A DNA stretch of 64,000 bases, from assembly GCF_900107145.1 (NCBI RefSeq), contig NZ_FNOW01000011.1, forward strand, positions 1-64,000. The letters are read 5' to 3'. The notes under the pieces were generated by a model. The model was given only the letters and a program-made list of their open reading frames with translations. It made no database searches and was not told where the DNA came from. The translations under genes were made by a program, and so were the position numbers. Origin of the DNA: Allochromatium warmingii. Its GTDB lineage: Bacteria; Pseudomonadota; Gammaproteobacteria; Chromatiales; Chromatiaceae. Below, one piece after another: positions 28,652 to 38,062 of the stretch (positions within the stretch are counted from its first letter, which is position 1; every line of letters starts with the position of its first letter).

Positions 28652-28856
28652 CGAAAAACCAGAGTGAGAATCCAGATGGAAGGGCGGAGACGCGCCCAGC
28701 ACGCAGAAGCGATGCGAGGCGGCACAGTGCGCACCATGATACCAGAGTGCAGCGGCGTGCGCGTGGCAGGCGGACGCCGGTTTATACTGCACTGTTTTGA
28801 CGCAGCCGGGGCGCGGTTTTGCAGCGCACCGGCCCACACTGACGAGGCATGACACA

Positions 28857-29099
28857 ATGGAAATCGACATCATCGCGCAACGCATTCGCGCCGGGCTACC
28901 GGGCGCTGAGGTTCAGGTCAGCGGCGACGGCGAACATTTTGAGGCACTGGTCATCAGCGAGGCGTTTGAGGGCGTGTCGCTGTTGAAACGTGAACGGCTG
29001 GTGATGGAGACGGTAAAAGCAGAGGTGGCTAGTGGGGCGCTGCACGCACTGTCTATCAAGGCGCGAACGCCAGCCCAGCAACAGGCAGCACTGGGCTGA
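28857..29099 (+). CDS. BolA/IbaG-family protein
   Basis: An 80-aa BolA-type protein: [20 protein letters not shown], then [30 protein letters not shown], which has the helix and the conserved region of the IbaG (YrbA) subgroup. A Cys or His usually present for Fe-S sharing with monothiol glutaredoxins is not certain here (His at HFEA). BolA-type proteins bind DNA or work in Fe-S trafficking. GAGG at 28844-28847 supports ATG 28857. It is divergent from lepA and convergent with the META-domain gene. Confidence 0.85.
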   Translation: MEIDIIAQRIRAGLPGAEVQVSGDGEHFEALVISEAFEGVSLLKRERLVMETVKAEVASGALHALSIKARTPAQQQAALG

Positions 29100-29114
29100 C
29101 GCCGACGCGATTCG

Positions 29115-29975
29115 TTAGTCCACAGCTCGCAGATAGACGAGCGGCGTGCCGGTGGCATCGAGCAAGATTAACTGTTCGGCATCGCGCCGATACTGCCGCA
29201 CCCGTCCGAGCAGCGCGAGATAGGCGGCGGCCTGTTCAGCGCGTCCGTCGGTCTCGGTGCAGCTTGGGCGCGTGCTGGCAAGCGGGCCGAACTGGAGCGC
29301 CGTGCCGTTACGTATAAAACCGCTGAGATACGGATTACAGCCATCGGAGCCGTTGATCTGACCACGCGCATCAAAGCGCAGATCAAGCTGCGTCTCCGGT
29401 AGCGGCACACTCAGCACACCCTGCGCATCCAAATAGCGATCAAGCTGCCAGCGCCGACCATCCAGCCCATCAGCTTCGCTCGCCGCCCCAACCCGTGAAA
29501 AACCCAGCACGCCCGCGCCGGTCGCGTCGATCAGTTCAAGCCGATCTGGGGTGTAGCGGTAGCCGGTCACATTTTGCAAGGCGCTGAGAATCGCCGCCTC
29601 CTGCTGCATCACCGCCTCGGGGCACATCATGCGCGTGATCGCCAACTCAGAGCCGAGCTGCAACGCGAGATTATTGAGCGTGTAGCGTCCACGCAGTCGA
29701 TTACAGCCGCTGCTGCCGGAAAATTCACCCTCAGCAAAGCGAAACAGCAGCGGCGGTGCCGGAGCAAGCACCGCTTTTGGCCCAGTCGCGCTGCGATAGA
29801 CGGTCAGCCGCCAATCAATTTCCATAAACGGCGGAGGGCTGGGTACCGGCTCCGGCTCAATGGCATCGGCAGACAGCGGTGCTGCTGGCTCAGGTGGGAG
29901 CGATTGGGCCTGAAGCGGGCCGACAGTAAGTAACATCCAGCCGAGCATCAGGAACGCACGTAGAGTGTTAAACAT
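29115..29975 (-). CDS. Two-META-domain (HslJ-like) exported protein
   Basis: A 286-aa protein with a signal peptide (about residues 1-23, ending PLQAQ). It has two copies of the META domain. The first (about 75-160) has FSGSSGCNRLRGRYTLNN and ITRMMCPEAVMQQE. The second (about 180-280) has DARGQINGSDGCNPYLSGF and TRPSCTETDGRAEQAAAY. In each the cysteine pair of META domains is kept. HslJ is a heat-inducible outer-membrane-associated protein linked to novobiocin resistance in E. coli. The double copy is less common. It faces bolA tail to tail. Confidence 0.85.
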   Translation of the reverse strand: MFNTLRAFLMLGWMLLTVGPLQAQSLPPEPAAPLSADAIEPEPVPSPPPFMEIDWRLTVYRSATGPKAVLAPAPPLLFRFAEGEFSGSSGCNRLRGRYTLNNLALQLGSELAITRMMCPEAVMQQEAAILSALQNVTGYRYTPDRLELIDATGAGVLGFSRVGAASEADGLDGRRWQLDRYLDAQGVLSVPLPETQLDLRFDARGQINGSDGCNPYLSGFIRNGTALQFGPLASTRPSCTETDGRAEQAAAYLALLGRVRQYRRDAEQLILLDATGTPLVYLRAVD

Positions 29976-30016
29976 GGTGAATCATTATTTACGGGGACTT
30001 GACATTGACGGCAATT

Positions 30017-30095
30017 AGACAGGATAGACAGAATTTCACAGAATTAACAGGATATTGAATCCTGTTTATCGTGATAAATCCGGTTAATCCTGTCT
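30017..30095. repeat. Dispersed palindromic repeat, copy 3 (full palindrome)
   Basis: Two 38-nt arms (30017-30054 and 30058-30095) around ATTG-type centre. By hand count 28 of 38 positions pair. The arms begin AGACAGGAT and end ATCCTGTCT. It lies between the META gene start and the secretion adaptor stop, both on the minus strand. Confidence 0.8.
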
Positions 30096-30124
30096 ATTGA
30101 GTGACGATTTACACGTCAGTGGCT

Positions 30125-31465
30125 TTATTCTTCCTTTAATCCGAGTGCGATCTGATCAGTGAGCGGACGGACAAGATACTCAAAAAAGGTACGCTCGCCG
30201 GTTTTAATCATAACATCGGCAGGCATTCCGGGCAGCAGCGTTAGCCCGCGCAAGGTTTCCATACCCGCTACAGTCACCTGAATCCGTGCTAAATAATAGG
30301 GTAAACCGCTTGCTTGATCGGTTAAACGGTCGGCTGAGATTGTCAGCACGACCCCGGAAACAGTTGGTGTTGTGCGTGAATTAAACGCTGAAAAACGAAT
30401 ATAAGCTTCCAATCCAGGAGCAACGCGGTCAATATCACCTGGATCAATCTGTGCTTCAACAATCAAGGGTTCGTTTTCTGGAATAATATCCAAAATTGGA
30501 TCTCCAGCACGCAGTACACCGCCGATTGTATGAATTTGCATACCCATCACTGCCCCACGGCGTGGAGCGCGAATTTCAGTTCGCTCTAAGGTCTTTTCGA
30601 GTGTGCGAATACGCTCACGCAAATCAAACAATTCAGTTTGTACCTTGCTTAATTGCTCAACGACTTCACTAGTAAAACGCCGCTGCACCTGAACAATTTG
30701 GAGCTTAGTTTCGCCAATTTGCACCCGAGTTGCTGCAATTGAAGATTGGTGTTCCGCGTGCTCACCTTCTAATTCAGCTTCCAAGCGTTCCGATTCTCGC
30801 AACCGATTTTTATCGCCTAAACCTCTTTCGAATAACTTGTGAAGTCCAGCAATTTCCTCACGATAGAGCTTAATGCGCCGCGTTTTACTTGCTGATAATG
30901 CCTCCAGCCCGCGAATTTGTTCTTCTAATTGACCAACGCGCTGCTGTAGCACATCGATTTCCCCATTTAAAGCTTGGCGACGTGCTTGAAAAACACGCTG
31001 CTGACCTGTGACCGTCTCTTCCATGCGCGGATCGTCTTTCAGCTCAAGCAAATCCGTTGGAAACGTCACAGATGTGTCATTATTACGTTCAGCAAGTAAA
31101 CGCGCTTCTTCAGCGCGTTTAGCCAAAAATTGACCGCGCACAATCTCCAATTGTGCCCGTGCTTCAGTATCATCAAGGCGCACCAGCACACTGCCTTCAT
31201 CAACATGATCGCCTTCACGTACCAAAATTTCACTGACGATACCGCCTTCGAGATGCTGAACGGTTTTACGTGAAGTTTCTACTGTAACAACACCAGGCGC
31301 AACGGCAGCACTATCAATAGGCGCAAAGGTTGCCCACAGCAAAAATCCACCTAATCCGCCCAATAGAATCAATAGTCCTAGCGCACGCTCAGGCCGATCT
31401 GTTGTACGGAGATCTGGCACTTCTGGCAGCGTAGAAACAGTTTTAGGAATGACTGAAATATCCAA
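30125..31465 (-). CDS. Type I secretion periplasmic adaptor (HlyD family)
   Basis: A 446-aa membrane fusion protein. One N-terminal membrane helix (about residues 29-48, LGLLILLGGLGGFLLWATF). Next come a lipoyl/barrel-sandwich half (VTVETSRKTVQHLEGGIVSEILVREGDHVDEG), long coiled-coil hairpins (about 110-290), the second barrel half (IRAPRRGAVMGMQIHTIGGVL), and the C-terminal HlyD signature LTLLPGMPADVMIKTGERTFFEYL. It links an inner-membrane ABC exporter to a TolC-like outer-membrane channel. It lies directly downstream of the PrtD-type ABC transporter. No TolC homologue is seen in the window. Confidence 0.93.
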   Translation of the reverse strand: MDISVIPKTVSTLPEVPDLRTTDRPERALGLLILLGGLGGFLLWATFAPIDSAAVAPGVVTVETSRKTVQHLEGGIVSEILVREGDHVDEGSVLVRLDDTEARAQLEIVRGQFLAKRAEEARLLAERNNDTSVTFPTDLLELKDDPRMEETVTGQQRVFQARRQALNGEIDVLQQRVGQLEEQIRGLEALSASKTRRIKLYREEIAGLHKLFERGLGDKNRLRESERLEAELEGEHAEHQSSIAATRVQIGETKLQIVQVQRRFTSEVVEQLSKVQTELFDLRERIRTLEKTLERTEIRAPRRGAVMGMQIHTIGGVLRAGDPILDIIPENEPLIVEAQIDPGDIDRVAPGLEAYIRFSAFNSRTTPTVSGVVLTISADRLTDQASGLPYYLARIQVTVAGMETLRGLTLLPGMPADVMIKTGERTFFEYLVRPLTDQIALGLKEE

Positions 31466-31512
31466 TGAGGCTTGCCTCTATAATGAAAATGAATAGCATC
31501 AGGATTACGCAC

Positions 31513-33285
31513 TCAAGCACTCGCTTCAGCCACAGGTTTATCTGTACGACTTACAATAGCCGGACGCGCAAATTGCGCTAATACTTGATCGCGTGGCCCA
31601 AATAAATGCAAGATGCCATCGCGTAGCACTAAAATCTTGTCAACGCTTTTGAGCACATTCGGGCGATGTGTGATTAAAAAGACAGTTGAATTCATCGCTT
31701 TGAGGTGCGCGATAGCCTGTACTAACGCGGCTTCGCCTTCATCATCGAGATTAGAATTTGGCTCATCAAGCACCACCAGCACAGGCTGACCATAGAGCGC
31801 ACGGGCTAATCCAATTCGCTGCCGCTGCCCGCCGGAGAGCACCGTGCCGCCGACACCAACTGGCGTGTCGTAACCCTTCGGTAATCGCAAAATCATATCG
31901 TGAACACCAGCGCGCCGAGCGGCTTCTACGACTTGTTCGGCATCGACTATGCCAAAACGGGCGATATTTTCACTGACCGTGCCTTCAAACAATTCAATAT
32001 CCTGCGGTAAATAGCCGATATATGGCCCTAATTCATCGCGATTCCAGCGACCAATTTCAGCGCCATCTAAACGTACCGATCCAGCGGCTGTTGGCCAAAT
32101 ACCAAGCATGACACGCGCTAAAGTAGATTTACCAGCAGCACTCGGCCCAACGACGCCAATCACTTCTCCGGGCGCGACATCAAAATTAATACGCTTGAGC
32201 ACGGCACTATTCGAGCCAGGTGGCGCAGCAACGACCTCTTCAAATGTCATTCGACCAACTGGATCTGGCAATCGCATATTGAGCGGACGCGCTGGAACAG
32301 TTTGTAATAATCCATGCAAACGACCATAAGATGTACGCGCAGACAGGAATCCTTTCCATGTTCCGATCAGCATATCAATTGGAGCGAGGGCGCGTCCCAT
32401 CAAAATTGAGCCGGCAATCATAACGCCAGGAGTCGTAATATTTTGAATAGCTAGATACGCGCCAACACCGATGGCTAAAGATTGCAGCATCATGCGTAAA
32501 ATCTTACTAATATTTGTCAGCACGCCAGCTCGGTCGCTTGCTAAGGCTTGAAGTTGTAACACTTCAACATGCCGCGCTAACCAACGTTGTCGTACCTGAG
32601 GCAACATTCCCATCGCGTCTAATGCTTCGGAATTGCGCAGATTGCCTTGTAAAAAATTATTGTTAGCAACTGCGAGCGTGTTAGCTTTAGCAAGTGGCTT
32701 TCTAGTTGTGAGTTCATTAGCAATTGCTAAACACACTAAAATCAAAGCACCACCGACTGCTATCCAGCCAAGCAATGGATGCATAATAAATAAGACAGCC
32801 AAATAAACTGGTGCCCAAGGCGCATCAAAAAATCCAAATACTCCGTGACCAGTTAAAAACTGACGTAAAGAATTTAGATCTTGGATTGGCTGGCTACTGG
32901 TTTGACCAAATCCGCGCAGATTGGCATCAAACATGGCTGCAAACAAACGGGTATTGAGCGCCATATCTAAACGGGCACCAACGCGCACTAAAATGCGCGA
33001 ACGCACCATTTCCAGTCCGCCCATAATGAGCAAGAGTCCAAGTAATAGCAACGTGAGCACTAATAAGGTCATTTCGCTGCGACTGGCAAGCACGCGGTCA
33101 TAGACCTGAAGCATGTAAAGCGCCGGGGCCAGCAAAAGCAAATTGATGAAGGCACTAAATAGCCCGACAAAGATAAATGAGTTGCGGCTGGCGTGTAAGA
33201 CAGCGCGTAATTCATCAGGTGGATGCGGATGTTTAATCACGTTAAAAAATACCAAGTTGGTCAGGGAGCAGAAGCTGAGGAGCAC
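31513..33285 (-). CDS. Type I secretion ABC transporter (PrtD/AprD-like)
   Basis: A protein of up to 590 aa with a membrane domain of about six helices (residues about 40-310), then an ATPase domain: Walker A VVGPSAAGKSTLARVMLG, signature VLSGGQRQRIGLARAL, Walker B VLVVLDEPNSNLDDEG, and H-loop ITHRP. This is a permease-ATPase fusion of the PrtD type that exports RTX proteases, lipases or adhesins. It lacks the C39 peptidase-like N-terminal domain of HlyB. Starts: GTG 33285 or GTG 33240 (VIKHPHPPDELRAVL); neither has a strong ribosome site. It is operonic with the downstream HlyD-type gene. Confidence 0.93.
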   Translation of the reverse strand: MLLSFCSLTNLVFFNVIKHPHPPDELRAVLHASRNSFIFVGLFSAFINLLLLAPALYMLQVYDRVLASRSEMTLLVLTLLLLGLLLIMGGLEMVRSRILVRVGARLDMALNTRLFAAMFDANLRGFGQTSSQPIQDLNSLRQFLTGHGVFGFFDAPWAPVYLAVLFIMHPLLGWIAVGGALILVCLAIANELTTRKPLAKANTLAVANNNFLQGNLRNSEALDAMGMLPQVRQRWLARHVEVLQLQALASDRAGVLTNISKILRMMLQSLAIGVGAYLAIQNITTPGVMIAGSILMGRALAPIDMLIGTWKGFLSARTSYGRLHGLLQTVPARPLNMRLPDPVGRMTFEEVVAAPPGSNSAVLKRINFDVAPGEVIGVVGPSAAGKSTLARVMLGIWPTAAGSVRLDGAEIGRWNRDELGPYIGYLPQDIELFEGTVSENIARFGIVDAEQVVEAARRAGVHDMILRLPKGYDTPVGVGGTVLSGGQRQRIGLARALYGQPVLVVLDEPNSNLDDEGEAALVQAIAHLKAMNSTVFLITHRPNVLKSVDKILVLRDGILHLFGPRDQVLAQFARPAIVSRTDKPVAEASA

Positions 33286-33382
33286 TCCCTAATGCCAGGG
33301 TGCGTTAGATGCCACAGCGGATAGCTATGACAGGATTATCTAGTCAACGATCATACCAAACCTAGCAACTCAGCGCAGAATA

Positions 33383-33402
33383 GGCCCGACCATCGGCGGG
33401 CC
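33383..33402 (-). terminator. GC hairpin downstream of phosphodiester glycosidase gene
   Basis: GGCCCG (33383-33388) and CGGGCC (33397-33402) with an 8-nt loop, 60 bp past the stop of the minus-strand gene. No T-run, so tentative. Confidence 0.35.
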
Positions 33403-33461
33403 ACCATAAACTAACGGGTGCCGCGCTGTTGGCGTGTTGCGTATTTGATGCAGAAAGGGAT

Positions 33462-34280
33462 TCATCGTGGGCGCACGCCAACCAAATTGCGCACCGGACG
33501 CCGTGAGCGCACCTGAATCGGTTCCTGACCGACCACGCCCGCGAACCAAAAACCGCTCGATGTGCCGCCGTCGAGATTGAGCGCCCGCTCCACCGGCCAG
33601 GGCGCGAGTGCTTCGGGCGTGGTCAACACCTCAGCTAATTCCGCCAGCGTTAGCCCATCGCGGGTGACGCCTAACACCCAATGTCGCCGCCAATCGGTTA
33701 CAACAAAGGTGCGCCGACTGACATCATTTGTAGACAAGCCGCGTACAGGCTGCTGGCGTTCGACCAAATATGGGCCAGCTTGTAGCAGCGCTGTAATGCC
33801 AGCGCGTAGCCGAAACGTATTGCGGCGCTCTAAATGGATACCGCGTGTATCGCTATAGAGCACGCCGCTCAAAAGCTTAACCGTTTCGAAGCGGTGTACC
33901 TGCTGCCCCGCCGCAATCATCAACCCAAGCGGCTGACCATCAGCATGAAAAAAGCCACCGTTGACCGCTGCCAGCAATCCTGCCGCCTGTGCCTGTTGGG
34001 GCCAGATTGAACTTGAGGCCAAATCTGCTCCCAAATCAAGCACTTCCAGTTGATAACGGCGCGAATCAAACAGCGCCAGATGCGCCCGAATTGTACGTCC
34101 CGTCGTCGATTCCAATGTGCGTTTGCGATGACTCAGCGGCGCATCGACGGGCGGCCAAGCTGCGCCGGACACGACACGCCATTCAGCGTGGCTACTTCCA
34201 GACGCAAGAAGCGCCAGCAGCAGGGCACACAGACGCATAGCGTGCGCACTCCAATCAAATCGTGTTAAGCGTTGCATCAT
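33462..34280 (-). CDS. Exported phosphodiester glycosidase-family protein
   Basis: A 272-aa protein of the NAGPA/phosphodiester glycosidase family. Motifs are LLAAVNGGFFHADGQPLG in the middle and LNLDGGTSSGFWF near the C-terminus, the latter with the conserved aspartate-glycine pair. The signal peptide is cut at SSHAEWR. The signal-peptide start is best at M15 (ATG 34238, MRLCALLLALLASG); the open frame begins at 34280. Related enzymes cleave GlcNAc-phosphodiesters or act on cell-wall and exopolysaccharide bonds. Substrate here unknown. Confidence 0.85.
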   Translation of the reverse strand: MMQRLTRFDWSAHAMRLCALLLALLASGSSHAEWRVVSGAAWPPVDAPLSHRKRTLESTTGRTIRAHLALFDSRRYQLEVLDLGADLASSSIWPQQAQAAGLLAAVNGGFFHADGQPLGLMIAAGQQVHRFETVKLLSGVLYSDTRGIHLERRNTFRLRAGITALLQAGPYLVERQQPVRGLSTNDVSRRTFVVTDWRRHWVLGVTRDGLTLAELAEVLTTPEALAPWPVERALNLDGGTSSGFWFAGVVGQEPIQVRSRRPVRNLVGVRPR

Positions 34281-34333
34281 CCCCGACCCAATTTACACAA
34301 CCGCAAAGCTGCTGGCCGCTAACCGCTCCAAAA

Positions 34334-35950
34334 CTACACCTTAAAATGCCCCACCAAATCCTGTAACTCAGCGGCCAGCCGCGCCAGTTGCTCAGAGGCT
34401 TCTGTGGTTTGCAGCGCAATCTGCGCATTGCCCTCAGCGGCATCTGAAATGCGCGTCACGTTACGATTCATCTCCTCTGCCACAGCACTTTGCTCCTCGG
34501 CGGCGCTCGCCACCATCGTGTTGACATCGGTGAGTGTCGTCACGGCTGTAGTAATCGCATCAAGCGACTGTTCCGCATCTAGCGCCCGCGTGCGGCTATC
34601 ATCGGCATGTTTGCGACTGTCCTCCATCACCGACACCGCTCGCCGACTGGCCTGCTGCAATCGCTCGATCATCGCCTGAATTTCCTGAGTCGAGGTCTGG
34701 GTGCGATTAGCCAGCGACCGCACCTCATCGGCGACCACCGCAAACCCGCGCCCGGCCTCGCCAGCCCGCGCCGCCTCAATCGCCGCATTGAGCGCCAGCA
34801 GATTAGTCTGCTCGGCGACACCGCGAATCACGTCGAGAATCTTGCCGATTTCCTGACTATCCTGCCCCAGATCGCGCACCACTTCAGACGCTTTCTGGAT
34901 CTCCTGCGCCAGTTGCTCAATGCGCGTCATCGTACCGTAAACAACCGCTTTACCGGCGCTGGCGGCTTCCTGCGCTTGGCCGGTAGTATCCGCGCCGTGT
35001 TGCGCACTGCGGGCGACCTCTTGGGCGGTGGCACTCATCTCATTCATTGCCGAGGCCAATTGATCGACTTCATGGCGCTGCTGGGCAATCCCTAAATTCG
35101 TCTGCTCGGTTGCATTGGCGAGATTATGTGCCGATTGCGCAAGCTGGGCGGTGGATTGCAAAATCCGCGCAATTAAATCGCGGAAATTATCCATCATTGC
35201 ATTAAAGGCTAAACTTGCTTGACCGATTTCATCCTGACCATGAATCGGCAAGCGGCGATTTAAATCGCCATCCCCTTTAGCAATACCATTGAGTCCCAGG
35301 GTCATCTGTTTTAAAGGACGGGTAACAAAGACTTTGCTGAAGAAATACAAAAACAGCAACACCGGCAAACTCAAGATTGCAGCTAATGAAAAAATCTTAA
35401 TCGCAAAAATATCGACGGATCGATTCACCTCTTCCAAATTAATTTTCATACTCACCGCGCCGAGTACACCATCACGCGGAGCAAGTGCATGACAACTGGT
35501 GCAGTTTTTGCCAAGATAATTTTCACGCGCAAACGCGGCGGTCACGGCTCGCAGTGTTTGCCCATCTTCCGACAGTTCCTGATAGGGTTCACCGGTCGCT
35601 AATACGCGGCGCTCGATCTCATCACGCGGTTGTTCCGTACCCGTGCCTGGGCCGAATTGTTTGATCACATTTTCGCCACGCAACACCCGCAGATCATCGA
35701 CATTTTTTAATTCGACAATCTGGTCAAGAAATGCCGCCCGCTGATTGATGGTGCCGGTAATCATCATGGTGGTTAAACCAGCCAGCGTCATTTCATGTAG
35801 GGTACTGGTAAAATCGGCCGCTTGATCAATCGCGGTTTGGCGCTGTTCATGTCCTGCCCAGAGAATTAACCCGCTCCAAGCGGGCAGCAGGATCAGCCAC
35901 ATTGCCCCGACTAGGCGTGCCCAGATCGGTAGATCATTGATTCGTCGCAT
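34334..35950 (-). CDS. Methyl-accepting chemotaxis protein with c-type heme motif
   Basis: A 538-aa chemoreceptor. TM1 is about residues 14-32, a periplasmic sensor is about 33-185, and TM2 is about 186-208. A HAMP domain follows ([23 protein letters not shown]), then the long signalling helix with the hairpin tip [35 protein letters not shown]. The periplasmic domain contains [10 protein letters not shown] at Cys150-Cys153-His154, a c-heme attachment motif, followed by GAVSMKI. This resembles Tll0287/DUF3365-like heme sensors and suggests sensing of redox or a gas such as NO or O2. ATG 35950 is preferred to 35962, as the charged MRRINDLPI leads into TM1. Confidence 0.93.
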   Translation of the reverse strand: MRRINDLPIWARLVGAMWLILLPAWSGLILWAGHEQRQTAIDQAADFTSTLHEMTLAGLTTMMITGTINQRAAFLDQIVELKNVDDLRVLRGENVIKQFGPGTGTEQPRDEIERRVLATGEPYQELSEDGQTLRAVTAAFARENYLGKNCTSCHALAPRDGVLGAVSMKINLEEVNRSVDIFAIKIFSLAAILSLPVLLFLYFFSKVFVTRPLKQMTLGLNGIAKGDGDLNRRLPIHGQDEIGQASLAFNAMMDNFRDLIARILQSTAQLAQSAHNLANATEQTNLGIAQQRHEVDQLASAMNEMSATAQEVARSAQHGADTTGQAQEAASAGKAVVYGTMTRIEQLAQEIQKASEVVRDLGQDSQEIGKILDVIRGVAEQTNLLALNAAIEAARAGEAGRGFAVVADEVRSLANRTQTSTQEIQAMIERLQQASRRAVSVMEDSRKHADDSRTRALDAEQSLDAITTAVTTLTDVNTMVASAAEEQSAVAEEMNRNVTRISDAAEGNAQIALQTTEASEQLARLAAELQDLVGHFKV

Positions 35951-36165
35951 CGGCATTCTCACTTACATTACACTTCATCTCAGGGATGTTCGGTTGTTGC
36001 ATTCGGCGCGGCCAGACGCTGGTATGATCCCCGCTTGGACGCCGACTGTTGGGCGCGGCGGCTGGCATCGCTGCTGACCTCAGCTTGAACATAACGCATC
36101 GTCCTAGTAAACGCATCCACGCTAACCACTCACGGGCCACGCGGCCCCCATCGACACTCGGCATC

Positions 36166-37932
36166 ATGTCACTGGATTCAGACTGCCTTGCCCGGCTCAA
36201 ACTGCGACACGCCCCATTCGATACGCTCACCAGCGAGGACTTTCTCTATAGTGACCCGCTGCTGGAAAGCTTAATCGAGACGGCCGCACGGGCGCTCAAG
36301 GCCTCCGGTGCGGTCGTGGTGTTGGCTGGCCCGGACGGTTCCGGACGGAGCATCCAGTTGATGCGGCTGTTGGGCGTGTTAGATGGTGAGTATGAACTCA
36401 TTGCTTTTCGCGGGCGGCCAAATATTCCGTTTGATGCCGTTGATGTCACGATTCGCGCCCATCTGCAACGCACTGACCTCGATGAAGCGCCGCGCCCGAT
36501 TGCCGAATTATTAGCCGAACGCACGCAGGCGCAGGCGCGGCTGGTGTTGGCTATCGACGATGCGCATTTACTCGGCAGTGACGGTCTGGTCAAGCTGGTG
36601 CGGCTGCGGGCGACGGTGCTAGAACGCGGCGGGCAGGGCTTGCGCTTGATTCTCGTCGGCGATCCGACCTTGAGTCGTGGACGCTTGCCGTTGCCCGATT
36701 TGCTCGATGATTCACAGGTCGTGCGATTGAATCTGCGTCCGTTTAATCTCGAACAGGCCGGCGCCTATCTGCGTCATCGCTTGCGCGTCGCTGGTTTGGA
36801 TGATCCCGATAGTTTATTAAGCAAAGGCGATATCGCTGTGTTGCAGGGCAGTGCCAAAGGCTTGCCCGCTGCACTCAATGCGCAAGCGAATGCGTGGCTG
36901 GCGCGGCGCTGCAAGAGTTTGGATAACGGCCTGAAATCAGCACTCAGCGCCCGTCTTACGGCAGCGGTGGTGACGACGGCAGCCGCAACTAATCCAGCGG
37001 CAGCGACGGATGCCGACGCGACGCGCACGACTGCGCCCGAATCGCCCTTTGCGTTGGCAGAGTCGGACGAGTCGTTTCAAGATGTCGCCGCCGACACCTA
37101 CACCCCCGCCGCGACTGCGCCCCCCAAAGAGCCGTATCTGTCCGATTTTCTCGTCAACGGCAATGTGCCAACGGCATTGGCGCAGAACGAATTTGAGCAA
37201 ATCTTGCAACGGGTGCGCCAACATCAGCCCTGGGAAGGTACGCCCGAGCCGAAGGCCGCTTCACGCGAGGAAATCCAAGCCAGTGCGCCGCCGACGCCCG
37301 TGCAGTATTGGAATCGCCCGTGGTTTATTCCGGCGATTGTGGGGCTGGTGCTGGCGGCGGTCGCAGTGCCGGTAATCTGGCAGCTTGTCCGCGATACGCA
37401 ACCGGCGATCTCGCTCGATGCGCCAGACGCGCCCGCGCTGCCTGAAACTGCGCCCAGCACCCCGCCGGAGCCGGTCACGGCACCGTTGACACCGCCGCCA
37501 ACGCCGCTTGATGCCGCTGCTGCGGCGGGTGGATTAACCGACGCACCGCCGCTGACCGCCGCTGCGCCGCCGCTGACTGAGCCGCCGCCAGTTGCGGAAC
37601 TCCCTGCTACTGAGACAGTCGCGCCGCCCGATTCAGCGGTGAGCGCAAGTGCGCTGAATGACGATCTGGATTGGCTACAGCGTCAAAATCCTGACCGCTT
37701 TACGATTCAACTGGTTGCTGCCCGCGATCTCGCCACCGCTCGCACCGTGCTCGAACCGCAGGCGCTCGAAGGTGTGCGCTATATTCAGACCCGCTCTTAT
37801 GTGATTGCGATTCTCGGCAGTTTTCCCAGTCGCACCCAAGCGGCCCGCGAATTGCCTGCACTGCCCGCGCCGGTGCGCGACAACGGCCCCTGGATTCGCA
37901 CGATTGGCTCCATTCGTGACAGTTTGCCTTGA
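36166..37932 (+). CDS. DamX-like AAA/SPOR membrane protein
   Basis: A 588-aa protein. The N-terminal ATPase-like domain (about 1-260) has Walker A GPDGSGRS, with arginine (Arg61) in place of the usual lysine, and Walker B LVLAIDDAHLL. One membrane helix lies near residue 425-445 (WFIPAIVGLVLAAVAVPVIW). A long proline-rich linker (445-530) leads to a C-terminal SPOR-type domain (FTIQLVAARDLATAR ... YVIAILGSFPSRTQA). This architecture is that of DamX/ExeA-related proteins that localise to the septum or to secretion systems. ATG 36166 begins the conserved part; the frame opens at 36049. Standing alone, divergent from the chemoreceptor. Confidence 0.85.
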   Translation: MSLDSDCLARLKLRHAPFDTLTSEDFLYSDPLLESLIETAARALKASGAVVVLAGPDGSGRSIQLMRLLGVLDGEYELIAFRGRPNIPFDAVDVTIRAHLQRTDLDEAPRPIAELLAERTQAQARLVLAIDDAHLLGSDGLVKLVRLRATVLERGGQGLRLILVGDPTLSRGRLPLPDLLDDSQVVRLNLRPFNLEQAGAYLRHRLRVAGLDDPDSLLSKGDIAVLQGSAKGLPAALNAQANAWLARRCKSLDNGLKSALSARLTAAVVTTAAATNPAAATDADATRTTAPESPFALAESDESFQDVAADTYTPAATAPPKEPYLSDFLVNGNVPTALAQNEFEQILQRVRQHQPWEGTPEPKAASREEIQASAPPTPVQYWNRPWFIPAIVGLVLAAVAVPVIWQLVRDTQPAISLDAPDAPALPETAPSTPPEPVTAPLTPPPTPLDAAAAAGGLTDAPPLTAAAPPLTEPPPVAELPATETVAPPDSAVSASALNDDLDWLQRQNPDRFTIQLVAARDLATARTVLEPQALEGVRYIQTRSYVIAILGSFPSRTQAARELPALPAPVRDNGPWIRTIGSIRDSLP

Positions 37933-38062
37933 TCTGCGCGATCTGTTCGGTGATCGGTTGGGCGCGATCCGCTCAACGTTAAAATCACCGCTGGATCGGT
38001 TCAGTGCGCGTTTATCAGCTAGACTTAATGCGACAAACAGACTGGATTGAGGCTGTCAACCC

